A DNA stretch of 31,169 bases, from assembly GCA_964431965.1 (NCBI GenBank), contig CAYSLU010000065.1:1-31169 (forward strand), given 5' to 3'. The DNA comes from CAYSLU01 sp964431965. GTDB lineage: Bacteria > Verrucomicrobiota > Kiritimatiellia > CAIKKV01 > CAYSLU01. Shown piece by piece: positions 9,412 to 16,131 of the stretch (its first letter is position 1; every line of letters starts with the position of its first letter). The position numbers were made by a program, and so were the translations under genes. Under the pieces are notes generated by a model. The model had not been told where the DNA came from and searched no databases. It was given only the letters and a program-made list of their open reading frames with translations.

Positions 9412-9567
9412 CGGCGCATCCTCCTCACAGTCGAGGACGACGGCCGTGGGTTCGATGCCGCCAACCCCGCAGCAGAGGGCCTGGGCTTGAAGTGCATGCG
9501 ATACCGCGCCTCAATCCTCGGCGGTGTGCTGCGGGTCTCATCACAGCATGGGAATCCGCAGCCGATC
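9412..9567 (+). pseudogene. Remnant of a histidine kinase ATPase domain (3' end only)
   Basis: Reading on in the frame that starts at 9412 gives ILLTVEDDGRGFDAA, then EGLGLKCMRYRASILGG and LRVSSQHG. These are the N-box-following G1 (DDGRGFD), G2 (GLGL..MR.RA..LGG) and final strand of the HATPase_c domain, as in NarL/DegS-type sensor kinases. The sequence has no start, no phospho-acceptor His domain and no clean C-terminal strand, because homology fades after QHG. It abuts the stop of the propeller gene. It is therefore a fragment of a kinase gene left after deletion or recombination. Only about 50 residues are recognisable, so the exact kinase subtype is unsure. Confidence 0.6.
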
Positions 9568-9586
9568 GAAAGCATCGGCTCCGGCT

Positions 9587-9937
9587 CTATCTCGTCGGCA
9601 CCGGAGGGGCATTGGTCTGCGGAGGGGCTTGCTTGGCCGGCGGGAACGGAGTCTGCCGGTATTCGAGCGGGATGGGAATGCACGCCGATCCCGCGATCAG
9701 AGCCGGGGCCAGCAGGCCGCAGAGCATGCCGAGCGCCAGGGGGCGACTCGCTCGGCGGAACCGGAGCAGCGCGACGGCGCCCGCCAGGACCGCCGCCATC
9801 GCGGCCAGCGCCCAGCCCAAGGCGAGGCCCGGCACGCCCAGTGCGGCCCCCACGGCCGCCGTTGCGCCGGCCAGGCCGATGACAAAGTCCGCGATCACCC
9901 GCCCTCGGATTCGGACCTTCTCCGTCGCGGCCGACAT
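9587..9937 (-). CDS. Small membrane protein, paralogue of the upstream gene
   Basis: The 116-residue protein has about three hydrophobic helices and a Pro-rich tail (PPAKQAPPQTNAPPVPTR). The start at 9937 has a strong GGGAGGTGG ribosome binding site on the minus strand just upstream. It resembles the neighbouring 97-residue protein: RVIADFVIGLAGAT corresponds to RKLVDFLIGFFGVT, and LALGMLCGLLAPALIAGSACI to IAIGMLCAWLVPLLAFGACLV. The two therefore arose by tandem duplication. It is the last gene of the radical SAM/Lgt-like operon and starts 29 bases after its paralogue. No family is recognised; a role as a membrane subunit or assembly factor for the operon's enzymes is inference. Confidence 0.65.
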   Translation of the reverse strand: MSAATEKVRIRGRVIADFVIGLAGATAAVGAALGVPGLALGWALAAMAAVLAGAVALLRFRRASRPLALGMLCGLLAPALIAGSACIPIPLEYRQTPFPPAKQAPPQTNAPPVPTR

Positions 9938-9966
9938 GATCCACCTCCCGTCCGCCCAGCGCCCGT

Positions 9967-10260
9967 CTACAGTTGGCTCACGATCACCAGGCACGCGCCA
10001 AACGCCAGCAGCGGCACCAGCCATGCACACAGCATGCCGATGGCGATAAACCGGCGCCCCCCCGCGAAGGCAAACACGATGCACAGGATGTCCGCGACCA
10101 CGCCCAGAAGGATGCCACCCGGCGGGGAGGCCGCGGCCAGCGCGCTCGCCACGGCCACGATGGCCAGCGTGACACCAAAGAAGCCGATCAGGAAATCGAC
10201 GAGCTTCCGTCCGCCGGACGTGTAATAAGGCGGCTTCGCCGCCGCGCCGCTCTCGCTCAT
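9967..10260 (-). CDS. Small membrane protein, first of a tandem paralogous pair
   Basis: The 97-residue protein has a short polar N-terminus (MSESGAAAKPPYYTSGGRK) and three hydrophobic segments. Its ATG at 10260 overlaps the stop of the Lgt-like gene as ATGA, so it is translationally coupled to it. The signature IGMLCAWLVPLL is shared with the downstream paralogue. I do not recognise a named family, and it has no catalytic-looking residues. Its position suggests a structural or accessory role in the membrane with the Lgt-fold protein. Confidence 0.68.
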   Translation of the reverse strand: MSESGAAAKPPYYTSGGRKLVDFLIGFFGVTLAIVAVASALAAASPPGGILLGVVADILCIVFAFAGGRRFIAIGMLCAWLVPLLAFGACLVIVSQL

Positions 10261-11030
10261 GCCGCTACCCTCCGCTCCTCGCGGAGCAACCGGACCACAT
10301 CGACGCCGTAGAAGATCACCACCGCGGCCGCCACCCACTGAAAGAACGTCAGCCCCAGCCAGAATACGTCCTGCGCGCGCACAAACTCCATCAGGAACCG
10401 TTGCAGGAAGTACGCGGCCATGAACGCCTTGAACACGGCCCCGGGCGGGCGGGAGACGCGACGCACGGCCCACAGAGCGAGCGGCAGCAGCGCCGCCATG
10501 AGCAGCGCCTCATAGAGCTGTGTCGGGTGCCGCGTGATGCCATCGCCGAAATCCACGCCCCACGGCCGCGCCGTCGGGGTCCCGTAGCAGCACCCCCGCA
10601 GAAAGCACCCCAGCCGCCCCACGGCCACCCCGGCGACAATTCCCGGCACGAACAGATTCCCGCGCCGGGCGGTCATCTTCAGCCGCCGCTTCGCCAGGAA
10701 CACCCCGACCGCCCCGCCGATCAACCCGCCCACGATGGACCGCCCCGTGAGCAGCAGGGTCATGTCGGGAAAGCGCGCGATGATCTCCCGCCCGTACACC
10801 AGCACCATCGGCAGCTTCGCTCCCAGCACGCCGCCGAACAGCGCCCCCAGCAGCACGTAGACCGTGCCCTCGCTCTGCTCGCGCTGACGCGCCGCCTCGC
10901 GCCAGAACAGCAGCAACCCCACCCCGACGGCCAGGAGCATGAACACCGAGTAGGACGGCACGTCGCGGCCGGCGACCGTGAACAGGGTCGGCCGCACACC
11001 CCACTCGGCGGTATGCACGTGCGGCGTCAT
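10257..11030 (-). CDS. Lgt-fold membrane protein (prolipoprotein diacylglyceryl transferase family, non-canonical)
   Basis: The 257-residue polytopic protein follows the Lgt pattern: SVFMLLAVGVGLLLFW for the first helix, GRSIVGGLIGG for the region of E. coli Lgt His103, GRLGCF at 138-143 for the signature loop, and HPTQLYEA at 168-175. Canonical Lgt transfers diacylglycerol from phosphatidylglycerol to the lipobox cysteine of prolipoproteins. Here His103 aligns with Val100, Asn146 with Cys142 and Glu151 with Cys147, while the signature Arg (Arg139) and the HPxQLYE motif are kept. It is probably a paralogue with another acceptor or a lipid-binding role, not the housekeeping Lgt. The start at 11030 overlaps the upstream stop as ATGA. 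The next two genes encode small membrane proteins. Confidence 0.82.
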   Translation of the reverse strand: MTPHVHTAEWGVRPTLFTVAGRDVPSYSVFMLLAVGVGLLLFWREAARQREQSEGTVYVLLGALFGGVLGAKLPMVLVYGREIIARFPDMTLLLTGRSIVGGLIGGAVGVFLAKRRLKMTARRGNLFVPGIVAGVAVGRLGCFLRGCCYGTPTARPWGVDFGDGITRHPTQLYEALLMAALLPLALWAVRRVSRPPGAVFKAFMAAYFLQRFLMEFVRAQDVFWLGLTFFQWVAAAVVIFYGVDVVRLLREERRVAA

Positions 11031-11485
11031 GCGCGCTTCTTGAGGAACGTGCAGCAGTTCCCGCTCTTCATGCAGGCGTAGAGCTTGTAGACCGGGCATG
11101 CCCAGATGGCCGAGATCGTCTTCATGATGCAGTAGACCAAGGTGAGCCCCCACCCCACCGGCTCGCTGACGCCATACAGGAACACCAGGCACACCGCCGC
11201 GAAGGCCGCTCCCATCGCGTGGGCCACGCGCATGCCCGGAACGCTGAGCCGCTCGTCCGCCGATGGCCAGACGCGGTGAAGCGTCCGCGTGTACAGCCAC
11301 ACCAGCGGCGCCCGCCGGATCGTCAGCGCAGCCGATGCGATCATCAGCGCGCACACGACGGCCACGAGCGCTTTGATCTCAAACACGAATGCCAGCCAGA
11401 TGAGCGCCGCCATCGTGTACCGGCAGAAGGCGAACGCGGCCCGGGGTATGCCCGCCTGATCGCTCTCGCAACACTCGCTCGTCAT
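11027..11485 (-). CDS. DUF4395-like Cys-rich membrane protein
   Basis: The 152-residue protein has about four hydrophobic segments and resembles DUF4395 proteins in the pattern RRAPLVWLYTRTLHRV followed by PGMRVAHAMGAAF. It is unusually rich in cysteine at both ends: SECCESD at the N-terminus and CPVYKLYACMKSGNCCTFLKK at the C-terminus, which could bind a metal or form disulfides. The start at 11485 lies one base beyond the stop of the upstream methyltransferase-like gene, and its own stop overlaps the Lgt-like start. Function is unknown. The DUF4395 name rests on pattern recall and is moderately sure; that it is a real coding gene is sure from the coupling. Confidence 0.65.
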   Translation of the reverse strand: MTSECCESDQAGIPRAAFAFCRYTMAALIWLAFVFEIKALVAVVCALMIASAALTIRRAPLVWLYTRTLHRVWPSADERLSVPGMRVAHAMGAAFAAVCLVFLYGVSEPVGWGLTLVYCIMKTISAIWACPVYKLYACMKSGNCCTFLKKRA

Positions 11486-11486
11486 G

Positions 11487-12149
11487 CTACACCTCCACTC
11501 CGCGGCCGCCGCCCCTCGGGGGGAACGGCTTGTAGAAGAACATCCCGACGCGGCGCCGATACGCCGCGTACTCCGGAAACTCCCGGGCCAGCAGCGCCTC
11601 CTCCTGCCTCGCCCGGTAGTACATGAACGGCAGAAACACCAGCGAGTTGGCCAGGGCCCCCGCCGCGCTCGCATAGACCAGGCTGGCGCCGTAGAACATC
11701 CAGATCAGCGATGCGTACAGGGGATGCCGGACCGCGGCGTACACGCCCGACGTCACCAGCTGCTGATCGCTGTAGATCGTCACGTGGTTGGCCCAGTTCC
11801 GCCCCAGCCGGAACCGCCCCGCGATGTTGACCGCGCAGCCGAGCACGACGATCGCCAGGCCGGCGACGACCATCGCCACGCGGGCGCCGAACGAGGGAAC
11901 GGGAACCACGCCCACCCGCAGCCCGATGAGGACGTAGAACCCGACAAAGAAGAGCGTCATGCTTCCCGTGGCTACCACGCTGCGCCGCTCGCGCTTGACC
12001 CCATCACGCCCGCCGCACGCGGCGAAGTTGATGATCACCGCCGCGAACACGGCCACCACGCAGGCGCCGATCACCGCCGCCGCGATCAGTTCGAGCATGC
12101 CGGCCGGCGTCTGAAACGCCCGCTCGATGCGTGTGGACAAGGTGCTCAT
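11487..12149 (-). CDS. Isoprenylcysteine carboxyl methyltransferase-like (ICMT/PEMT superfamily) membrane protein
   Basis: The 220-residue protein has about five membrane segments. Its C-terminal half shows the ICMT/phospholipid methyltransferase signature: LVTSGVYAAVRHPLYAS, then a helix, then RARQEEALLAREFPEYAAYRRRV, where RHP and the EE pair belong to the SAM-binding site. Family members methylate lipidic or membrane-embedded substrates on O, N or S. The substrate is not known here. The start at 12149 overlaps the stop of the radical SAM gene as ATGA. Position between a lipid-type radical SAM enzyme and an Lgt-fold protein suggests a lipid or lipid-linked substrate. Confidence 0.82.
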   Translation of the reverse strand: MSTLSTRIERAFQTPAGMLELIAAAVIGACVVAVFAAVIINFAACGGRDGVKRERRSVVATGSMTLFFVGFYVLIGLRVGVVPVPSFGARVAMVVAGLAIVVLGCAVNIAGRFRLGRNWANHVTIYSDQQLVTSGVYAAVRHPLYASLIWMFYGASLVYASAAGALANSLVFLPFMYYRARQEEALLAREFPEYAAYRRRVGMFFYKPFPPRGGGRGVEV

Positions 12150-13528
12150 GTGCTCCGGTGGAACATGTTGTAGGCCGAGAACGGTATGCGGCGCAGGTCC
12201 GGCGTGATGACGTGCACGCACTCCCGCTGCATGGACCGGAGGTCGAAGTTGTAGACGTCGACGAACGACGACACGCTGATCCGGAACATGTTGCGGTTGA
12301 AGTGCCGGACCTTCTCCCCGACCGTCCGCCCGCCGAAGTCGGCGGGGATCAGCGGGCGCATCCGGTCCAGGAACCCCCGCATGCAGTTGCACAGATCCGA
12401 GTCGCAGCCGGCCTGCGCGAGGTAGTCGTCTGCATTGAAGGCGAACGTGTTGTTGATGACCGGCAGGTGATCGAGCAGGTTGAAGCGCCGGGTGATCGGC
12501 ACGAACCGGTCCCCGTCGCGGTAGCAGAACGTCAGCGCCACCCGCTCGACGTCGCACGGGAGCGGCACGAAATCTTTCACGAGGAACTCGCCGGCGGTCT
12601 GCCGCTCGATCTGCTCCAGGATTCCGGTGAGGGTGATCCGCCCGGCCCGCTCGGCCGGCGTGGCACGGCGGTAGAACGCCAGCGGCTGGTAGTTGACCCC
12701 TCGCACGCCGGGCGTCTCGATGCCGTACCGGAGAATGGCCCCGATCTCGTGATCGTTGGCGCCGCTCCGGATCGTGGCGACGAGCGTGACGGGGATGCCG
12801 ACGTCGCCCAGGCGCGCAACGGCGCGCTGCTTCTGCGCCCCCAGGTCGCAGCCTCGCAGGCGGGCGTGGCTCGCCGCCTCGAGCCCGTCGAACTGCAAGT
12901 ACACCTCGAACTTCGGCATGAGCCGGCTCAGGTCGCGCACGAACTCCGGATCCTCGGCGATGCGGAGGCCGTTCGTGTTGAGCAGGACGTACTTGAACTG
13001 CTTATCCTTCGCGAGCCGGAGGATGTCGAGGATTCGCGGGTGCCGGGTCGGCTCGCCGCCGCTGATCTGCAGGACCTCGGCACGCCCCGACTCGGCGTCC
13101 TGAAAGAAGTCCATCATCTTCCCGATCTGCTCCAGGCCCAGGGTCGGCGCCGCCCCTCGCGCCGTGTAGCAGTCGGGGCACGCCAGCTCACACTCGCCGT
13201 TGATCTCGAGCAGGCCGATGCAGGTGTGCTGGCCGTGCTCCGGGCAGAGCCCGCAGTCGAACGGACAGCCGTCCCGCACGGGCGTCTGCACCTTGGACGG
13301 GGTGCCGGGCTTGTCGTAGAGCGTGCGCGCCTCGTAGTAGTCGGCGTCCTGCTCCAGCAGCTCGACCTGCTCGCCGTGGACCGGACACTGCTTGACCAGG
13401 TGAACGCGGCGGCCGCGGCGCAGGATGGCGGCCGACACTCGGGTCCGGCACTCGGGACAGATGCTGACCGTGTCCTGAAGCCGGAGTTCGACGGGCTCAG
13501 CCACCGCCGCTGGAGTGCTGGGGTTCAT
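12146..13528 (-). CDS. Radical SAM protein, tetraether synthase/MJ0619-like, with several extra cysteine clusters
   Basis: The 460-residue protein has the radical SAM CX3CX2C motif at Cys113/117/120 (CELACPDC) and the GGEP-type strand in QISGGEPTRHP. It carries three further cysteine groups: Cys24/27/48 (CPEC and CPVHG, rubredoxin- or zinc-like), Cys88/92/95/103 (CPFDCGLC...C) and Cys375/380/382 (CX4CXC). This layout is that of the MJ0619 family, first described as a pterin methylase and later as archaeal tetraether synthase (Tes), which joins lipid alkyl chains using several Fe-S clusters. Bacterial homologues have unknown products. The start at 13528 lacks a clear Shine-Dalgarno sequence. 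It leads a run of ATGA-coupled membrane protein genes. Family placement is from motif layout; lipid coupling activity is inference. Confidence 0.85.
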   Translation of the reverse strand: MNPSTPAAVAEPVELRLQDTVSICPECRTRVSAAILRRGRRVHLVKQCPVHGEQVELLEQDADYYEARTLYDKPGTPSKVQTPVRDGCPFDCGLCPEHGQHTCIGLLEINGECELACPDCYTARGAAPTLGLEQIGKMMDFFQDAESGRAEVLQISGGEPTRHPRILDILRLAKDKQFKYVLLNTNGLRIAEDPEFVRDLSRLMPKFEVYLQFDGLEAASHARLRGCDLGAQKQRAVARLGDVGIPVTLVATIRSGANDHEIGAILRYGIETPGVRGVNYQPLAFYRRATPAERAGRITLTGILEQIERQTAGEFLVKDFVPLPCDVERVALTFCYRDGDRFVPITRRFNLLDHLPVINNTFAFNADDYLAQAGCDSDLCNCMRGFLDRMRPLIPADFGGRTVGEKVRHFNRNMFRISVSSFVDVYNFDLRSMQRECVHVITPDLRRIPFSAYNMFHRST

Positions 13529-13562
13529 GTGTTCGGGAGAAGGAGCATCCAGGGTTCGGGGT

Positions 13563-14240
13563 TCAGGGACTGGTCTTCGCTGACCCCTGCCCGTCGGCGC
13601 CGGCGTCCATGTCTTCGGTCGCGGCCTTGTTGGCGGCCCTTCTTGCCGCCTCGCGGAACGGCTTCATGTGGAGGTCGTCTTTCATGAAATCGACGCCAGT
13701 CCATCCGAGGAGGAAGTCGATGGCCTCGCCGGGGTCCACGCCCAGGCGAAGGCTTCCGAAAAGCCCAACCGCGACCTCAGCCTGTGTGTAGTAGGAGAGC
13801 GCATAGGGCCGAACCCGCGGAGGGGCAGGCACGAGCGGACCGAGACACACAGGCGGAGCCAGGCACCAGATGCGATCCATGAGACCGAAGTCCTGCATAG
13901 CCTCGAACTTCTTCTGCCGGTCGTCGCTTCCCGGTGGCGCGAAGCGCTCGTGGCCGCAGGCGAAGAACTGAACGTCGTAGCAGTACTGGCCCGGGCGTCC
14001 GGCGAACGCGCTTCCGCCCCGGACACCGGCAATGGATCCGTCGTAGAGCAGCCCCATGGACAGGAGGCTGACGCGAGCCTTGACGCCGTAGCCACGCCCG
14101 ACCGAAACGGAGACGATATCGGCCGCATCCCGACCTCGATCCGCGAAATAGGCCCGGCCGGACGCGCACCCCGTCGCCAGGCCGACCAGAATGATACCCG
14201 TCGCCCCGCGCAGCACGCTGACACGGCCCTCGCTGTTCAT
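13563..14240 (-). CDS. Putative lipoprotein, unknown function
   Basis: The 225-residue protein (from ATG 14240) has a lipoprotein-type signal (RGATGIILVGLATGC) with a lipobox cysteine near residue 25. The mature part contains DAADIVSVSVGRGYGVKARV and SIAGVRGG, a glycine-rich pattern I associate with a loose family of bacterial lipoproteins but cannot name. Two in-frame starts further upstream exist (ATG 14252, TTG 14279); 14240 places the signal peptide best, and no strong ribosome binding site decides it. Its stop lies 34 bases before the radical SAM start on the same strand, so it could be the first gene of that operon or a separate unit. Function unknown. Confidence 0.6.
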   Translation of the reverse strand: MNSEGRVSVLRGATGIILVGLATGCASGRAYFADRGRDAADIVSVSVGRGYGVKARVSLLSMGLLYDGSIAGVRGGSAFAGRPGQYCYDVQFFACGHERFAPPGSDDRQKKFEAMQDFGLMDRIWCLAPPVCLGPLVPAPPRVRPYALSYYTQAEVAVGLFGSLRLGVDPGEAIDFLLGWTGVDFMKDDLHMKPFREAARRAANKAATEDMDAGADGQGSAKTSP

Positions 14241-14340
14241 CGCGGGGTGCATGGTGCCGCGCCGCTCGCCCCAAGTCAAACACCCCGTTGGCAGGCAGAC
14301 GGGTCAGGACCGGTCTGATCGACGGCGTTCATGTCGAGCG

Positions 14341-14377
14341 CAAGTTCTTGACTTGTCCACCCCCTCGGCCTTATTGA
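14341..14377 (+). promoter_or_regulatory. Possible promoter with overlapping dyad, maybe leaderless transcript
   Basis: TTGACT at 14348-14353 and TATTGA at 14372-14377 are spaced by 18 bases. A dyad CAAGT-N5-ACTTG (14341-14355) overlaps the -35 box and could be an operator. The predicted transcript would begin almost at the ATG 14386, and no Shine-Dalgarno sequence precedes that ATG, so a leaderless message is possible. The -10 match is weak. Confidence 0.3.
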
Positions 14378-14385
14378 AACCCACC

Positions 14386-15276
14386 ATGTCCAGTACGCCG
14401 ACCAGCTCCGCACGCCAGGACGCCGAAGGCGAGGTGTGGAACGCCATCGCCATGTTCGAGCAGCTCGTGGAGGTGATGCCGGACGATCGCACCTCGCTCG
14501 AGGCGCTCGCCCAGGCGTACGAGCAGGTCGGCGACCGCGCCCGCGCCCGGGAATACCAGATCCGGCTGGCCCGGCTCCTCGTCACCGACGGCCAGTTCGC
14601 CGATGCCGGCCCCGCGCTCGAGCGCATCCGCCAGTATGCCGACGATCCCCAGGCCCGCGAAGTGCTGGAGCTCGCCGAGCAACTCCGTCAGGCCCAGGAC
14701 GCCGCCGCCGCCGAGACGACCGCGGATGCCGCCACGCCGGGCAAGCCGGCGGAGAAGAACGCAACCCCGGCGCTCAGCGAAGCGGACCTCGCCGCCAAGT
14801 CCACGTTCAACGTCGCTGAGGAAATGGCGCTGGCGTGGAACCTCCTGCAGGCAACCGAATTCACCCAGGAGGAATACGCCCGGGTCGTCCAGGATCTGAC
14901 CGAGCTGTCCGCCGGGAACGCCGGAACGGTCTCCGTGCTGCACGTGCTGCAGGCACGCGCATCGCCCAAGCTCGAGCGCACGATGGTGGCGATGGCCCGC
15001 CGCTACGACACTCCGATCATCGCGCTGGGCGGCTTCGAAATCCGGCCCGAAAGCGGACTCTTGCTGCCGCTGACGTTCATGGTGCGCCGCGGAGCCGTGG
15101 TATTCGATCAGGTGGGTAAGGACCCGCTCGTCGTGGTCATGAATCCAGCCGACAAGCCGCTGCGCCGCGACGTGGCCGCGATCACCCGCCACACCTGCCA
15201 TTTCTTTCTGGCACAGCCGGCGGAGTTCGACGCCGCCATGGAGAAGATCCGCCAGATGAAGAGCGAGGATGCCTGA
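14386..15276 (+). CDS. Helical-repeat protein with GspE N-terminal (MshEN/T2SSE_N)-like domain
   Basis: The 296-residue protein has an N-terminal TPR-like helical part (about 15-105: AIAMFEQLVEVMPDDRTSLEALAQAYEQVGD). An Ala/Glu-rich linker follows, then from about residue 140 a segment resembling the N-terminal domain of GspE/PilB/MshE secretion ATPases. That segment runs through SVLHVLQARASP, MARRYDTPIIALGGFEI, VVVMNPADKPLRRDVAAIT and CHFFLAQPAEFDAAMEKI. No ATPase domain follows. Such stand-alone domains can bind the machine's inner-membrane platform or cyclic di-GMP. Its stop is 12 bases from the stop of the convergent GspB-like gene, leaving no room for a separate terminator. The domain call is by pattern and moderately sure. 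Confidence 0.7.
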   Translation: MSSTPTSSARQDAEGEVWNAIAMFEQLVEVMPDDRTSLEALAQAYEQVGDRARAREYQIRLARLLVTDGQFADAGPALERIRQYADDPQAREVLELAEQLRQAQDAAAAETTADAATPGKPAEKNATPALSEADLAAKSTFNVAEEMALAWNLLQATEFTQEEYARVVQDLTELSAGNAGTVSVLHVLQARASPKLERTMVAMARRYDTPIIALGGFEIRPESGLLLPLTFMVRRGAVVFDQVGKDPLVVVMNPADKPLRRDVAAITRHTCHFFLAQPAEFDAAMEKIRQMKSEDA

Positions 15277-15288
15277 GCCCCGGACGGC

Positions 15289-16131
15289 CTATTCGATCGG
15301 GGCGTTCTGTTTCAGGAATCGGCGCTCTCCCTGGTACTCCAGCTCCACGCCATCCCGGCGAACCATCAAGACGGTAACACCCTCGATCAACTCGCCGGCC
15401 TCCACGACCCGGCCGTTGATGAGAGCAGCCCCCCGACCCGCGTTCCGGGCGCCCATGAACCCGGTCAGCCGCAGCGACGGCCAAGCCACCGGCTTGACCG
15501 CCGGTTTGGCCCGGACGGAGGCGACAGCCTCGAGCTTCTTGATGAGCGGCACATCCCGGAACACTCCGGACACGCCGCCGGTTCGAGCAGCCGGCTCCGT
15601 GACCGTGGGACCACCGGTCGCCGACACGGCGCCGGTTGCCGGAGTGGCCGGAACCGGCGCGGTAACGGCGCTCACACGATCCGTTCCGACCGCGGGGAGC
15701 GCCTCGCCGGCCACCGGCTCCACGGCAGCCGGTGCGATGGCGGCCACTTCGTCCGACGCCACGTTGTCCACCGGCGGGGCCGGGACTGGCTGGGGCGGAG
15801 TGCTCGCCTGTTCGGATGCCGCATCCACCTCGCGAGCCGCCTGCCGGGCCCGATAGACAAAGAAGGCCGCGCCCGCCAACACCAGCAACAGCAGGACCAG
15901 AAGCGACACCAGGAGGACGACGCGGCGCGTATGGGCCGCCTTCGCCCCCGGCGCCGACTCGCGCGGCGGGATCTGGGGGGGCAGCGGCGGAGGCACCGGG
16001 GTCGCTGTCGGAGGCGACCCGGAGGTCGGCTTGGCATGAGGCTGATGCGCCGCGGGCGCGGGCGTGGCGGTCTTGTCGCGAGTCGCAGCGTCCTCCTGCT
16101 GCTTCCGCAGGGCTTCCTCGATCAGGCTCAT
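15289..16131 (-). CDS. GspB/ExeB-like secretion accessory protein
   Basis: The 280-residue protein begins MSLIEEALRKQQEDAA, the hallmark start of GspB/ExeB-type proteins. A Pro-rich cytoplasmic linker, one membrane helix (about 69-92, VVLLVSLLVLLLLVLAGAAF) and a long Pro/Ala-rich periplasmic linker follow. The C-terminal domain is LRLTGFMGARNAGRGAALINGRVVEAGE and VLMVRRDGVELEYQGERR, matching the T2SS GspB C-terminal fold. With an ExeA-like ATPase, such proteins help place the secretin through the peptidoglycan. The start at 16131 overlaps the ExeA-like stop as ATGA, which matches the known ExeA-ExeB partnership. Confidence 0.82.
   Translation of the reverse strand: MSLIEEALRKQQEDAATRDKTATPAPAAHQPHAKPTSGSPPTATPVPPPLPPQIPPRESAPGAKAAHTRRVVLLVSLLVLLLLVLAGAAFFVYRARQAAREVDAASEQASTPPQPVPAPPVDNVASDEVAAIAPAAVEPVAGEALPAVGTDRVSAVTAPVPATPATGAVSATGGPTVTEPAARTGGVSGVFRDVPLIKKLEAVASVRAKPAVKPVAWPSLRLTGFMGARNAGRGAALINGRVVEAGELIEGVTVLMVRRDGVELEYQGERRFLKQNAPIE

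Noticed and set aside
10257..11030. Naming the Lgt-fold gene lgt
   Set aside because: Three key Lgt positions are substituted and the context differs, so the housekeeping name would mislead.
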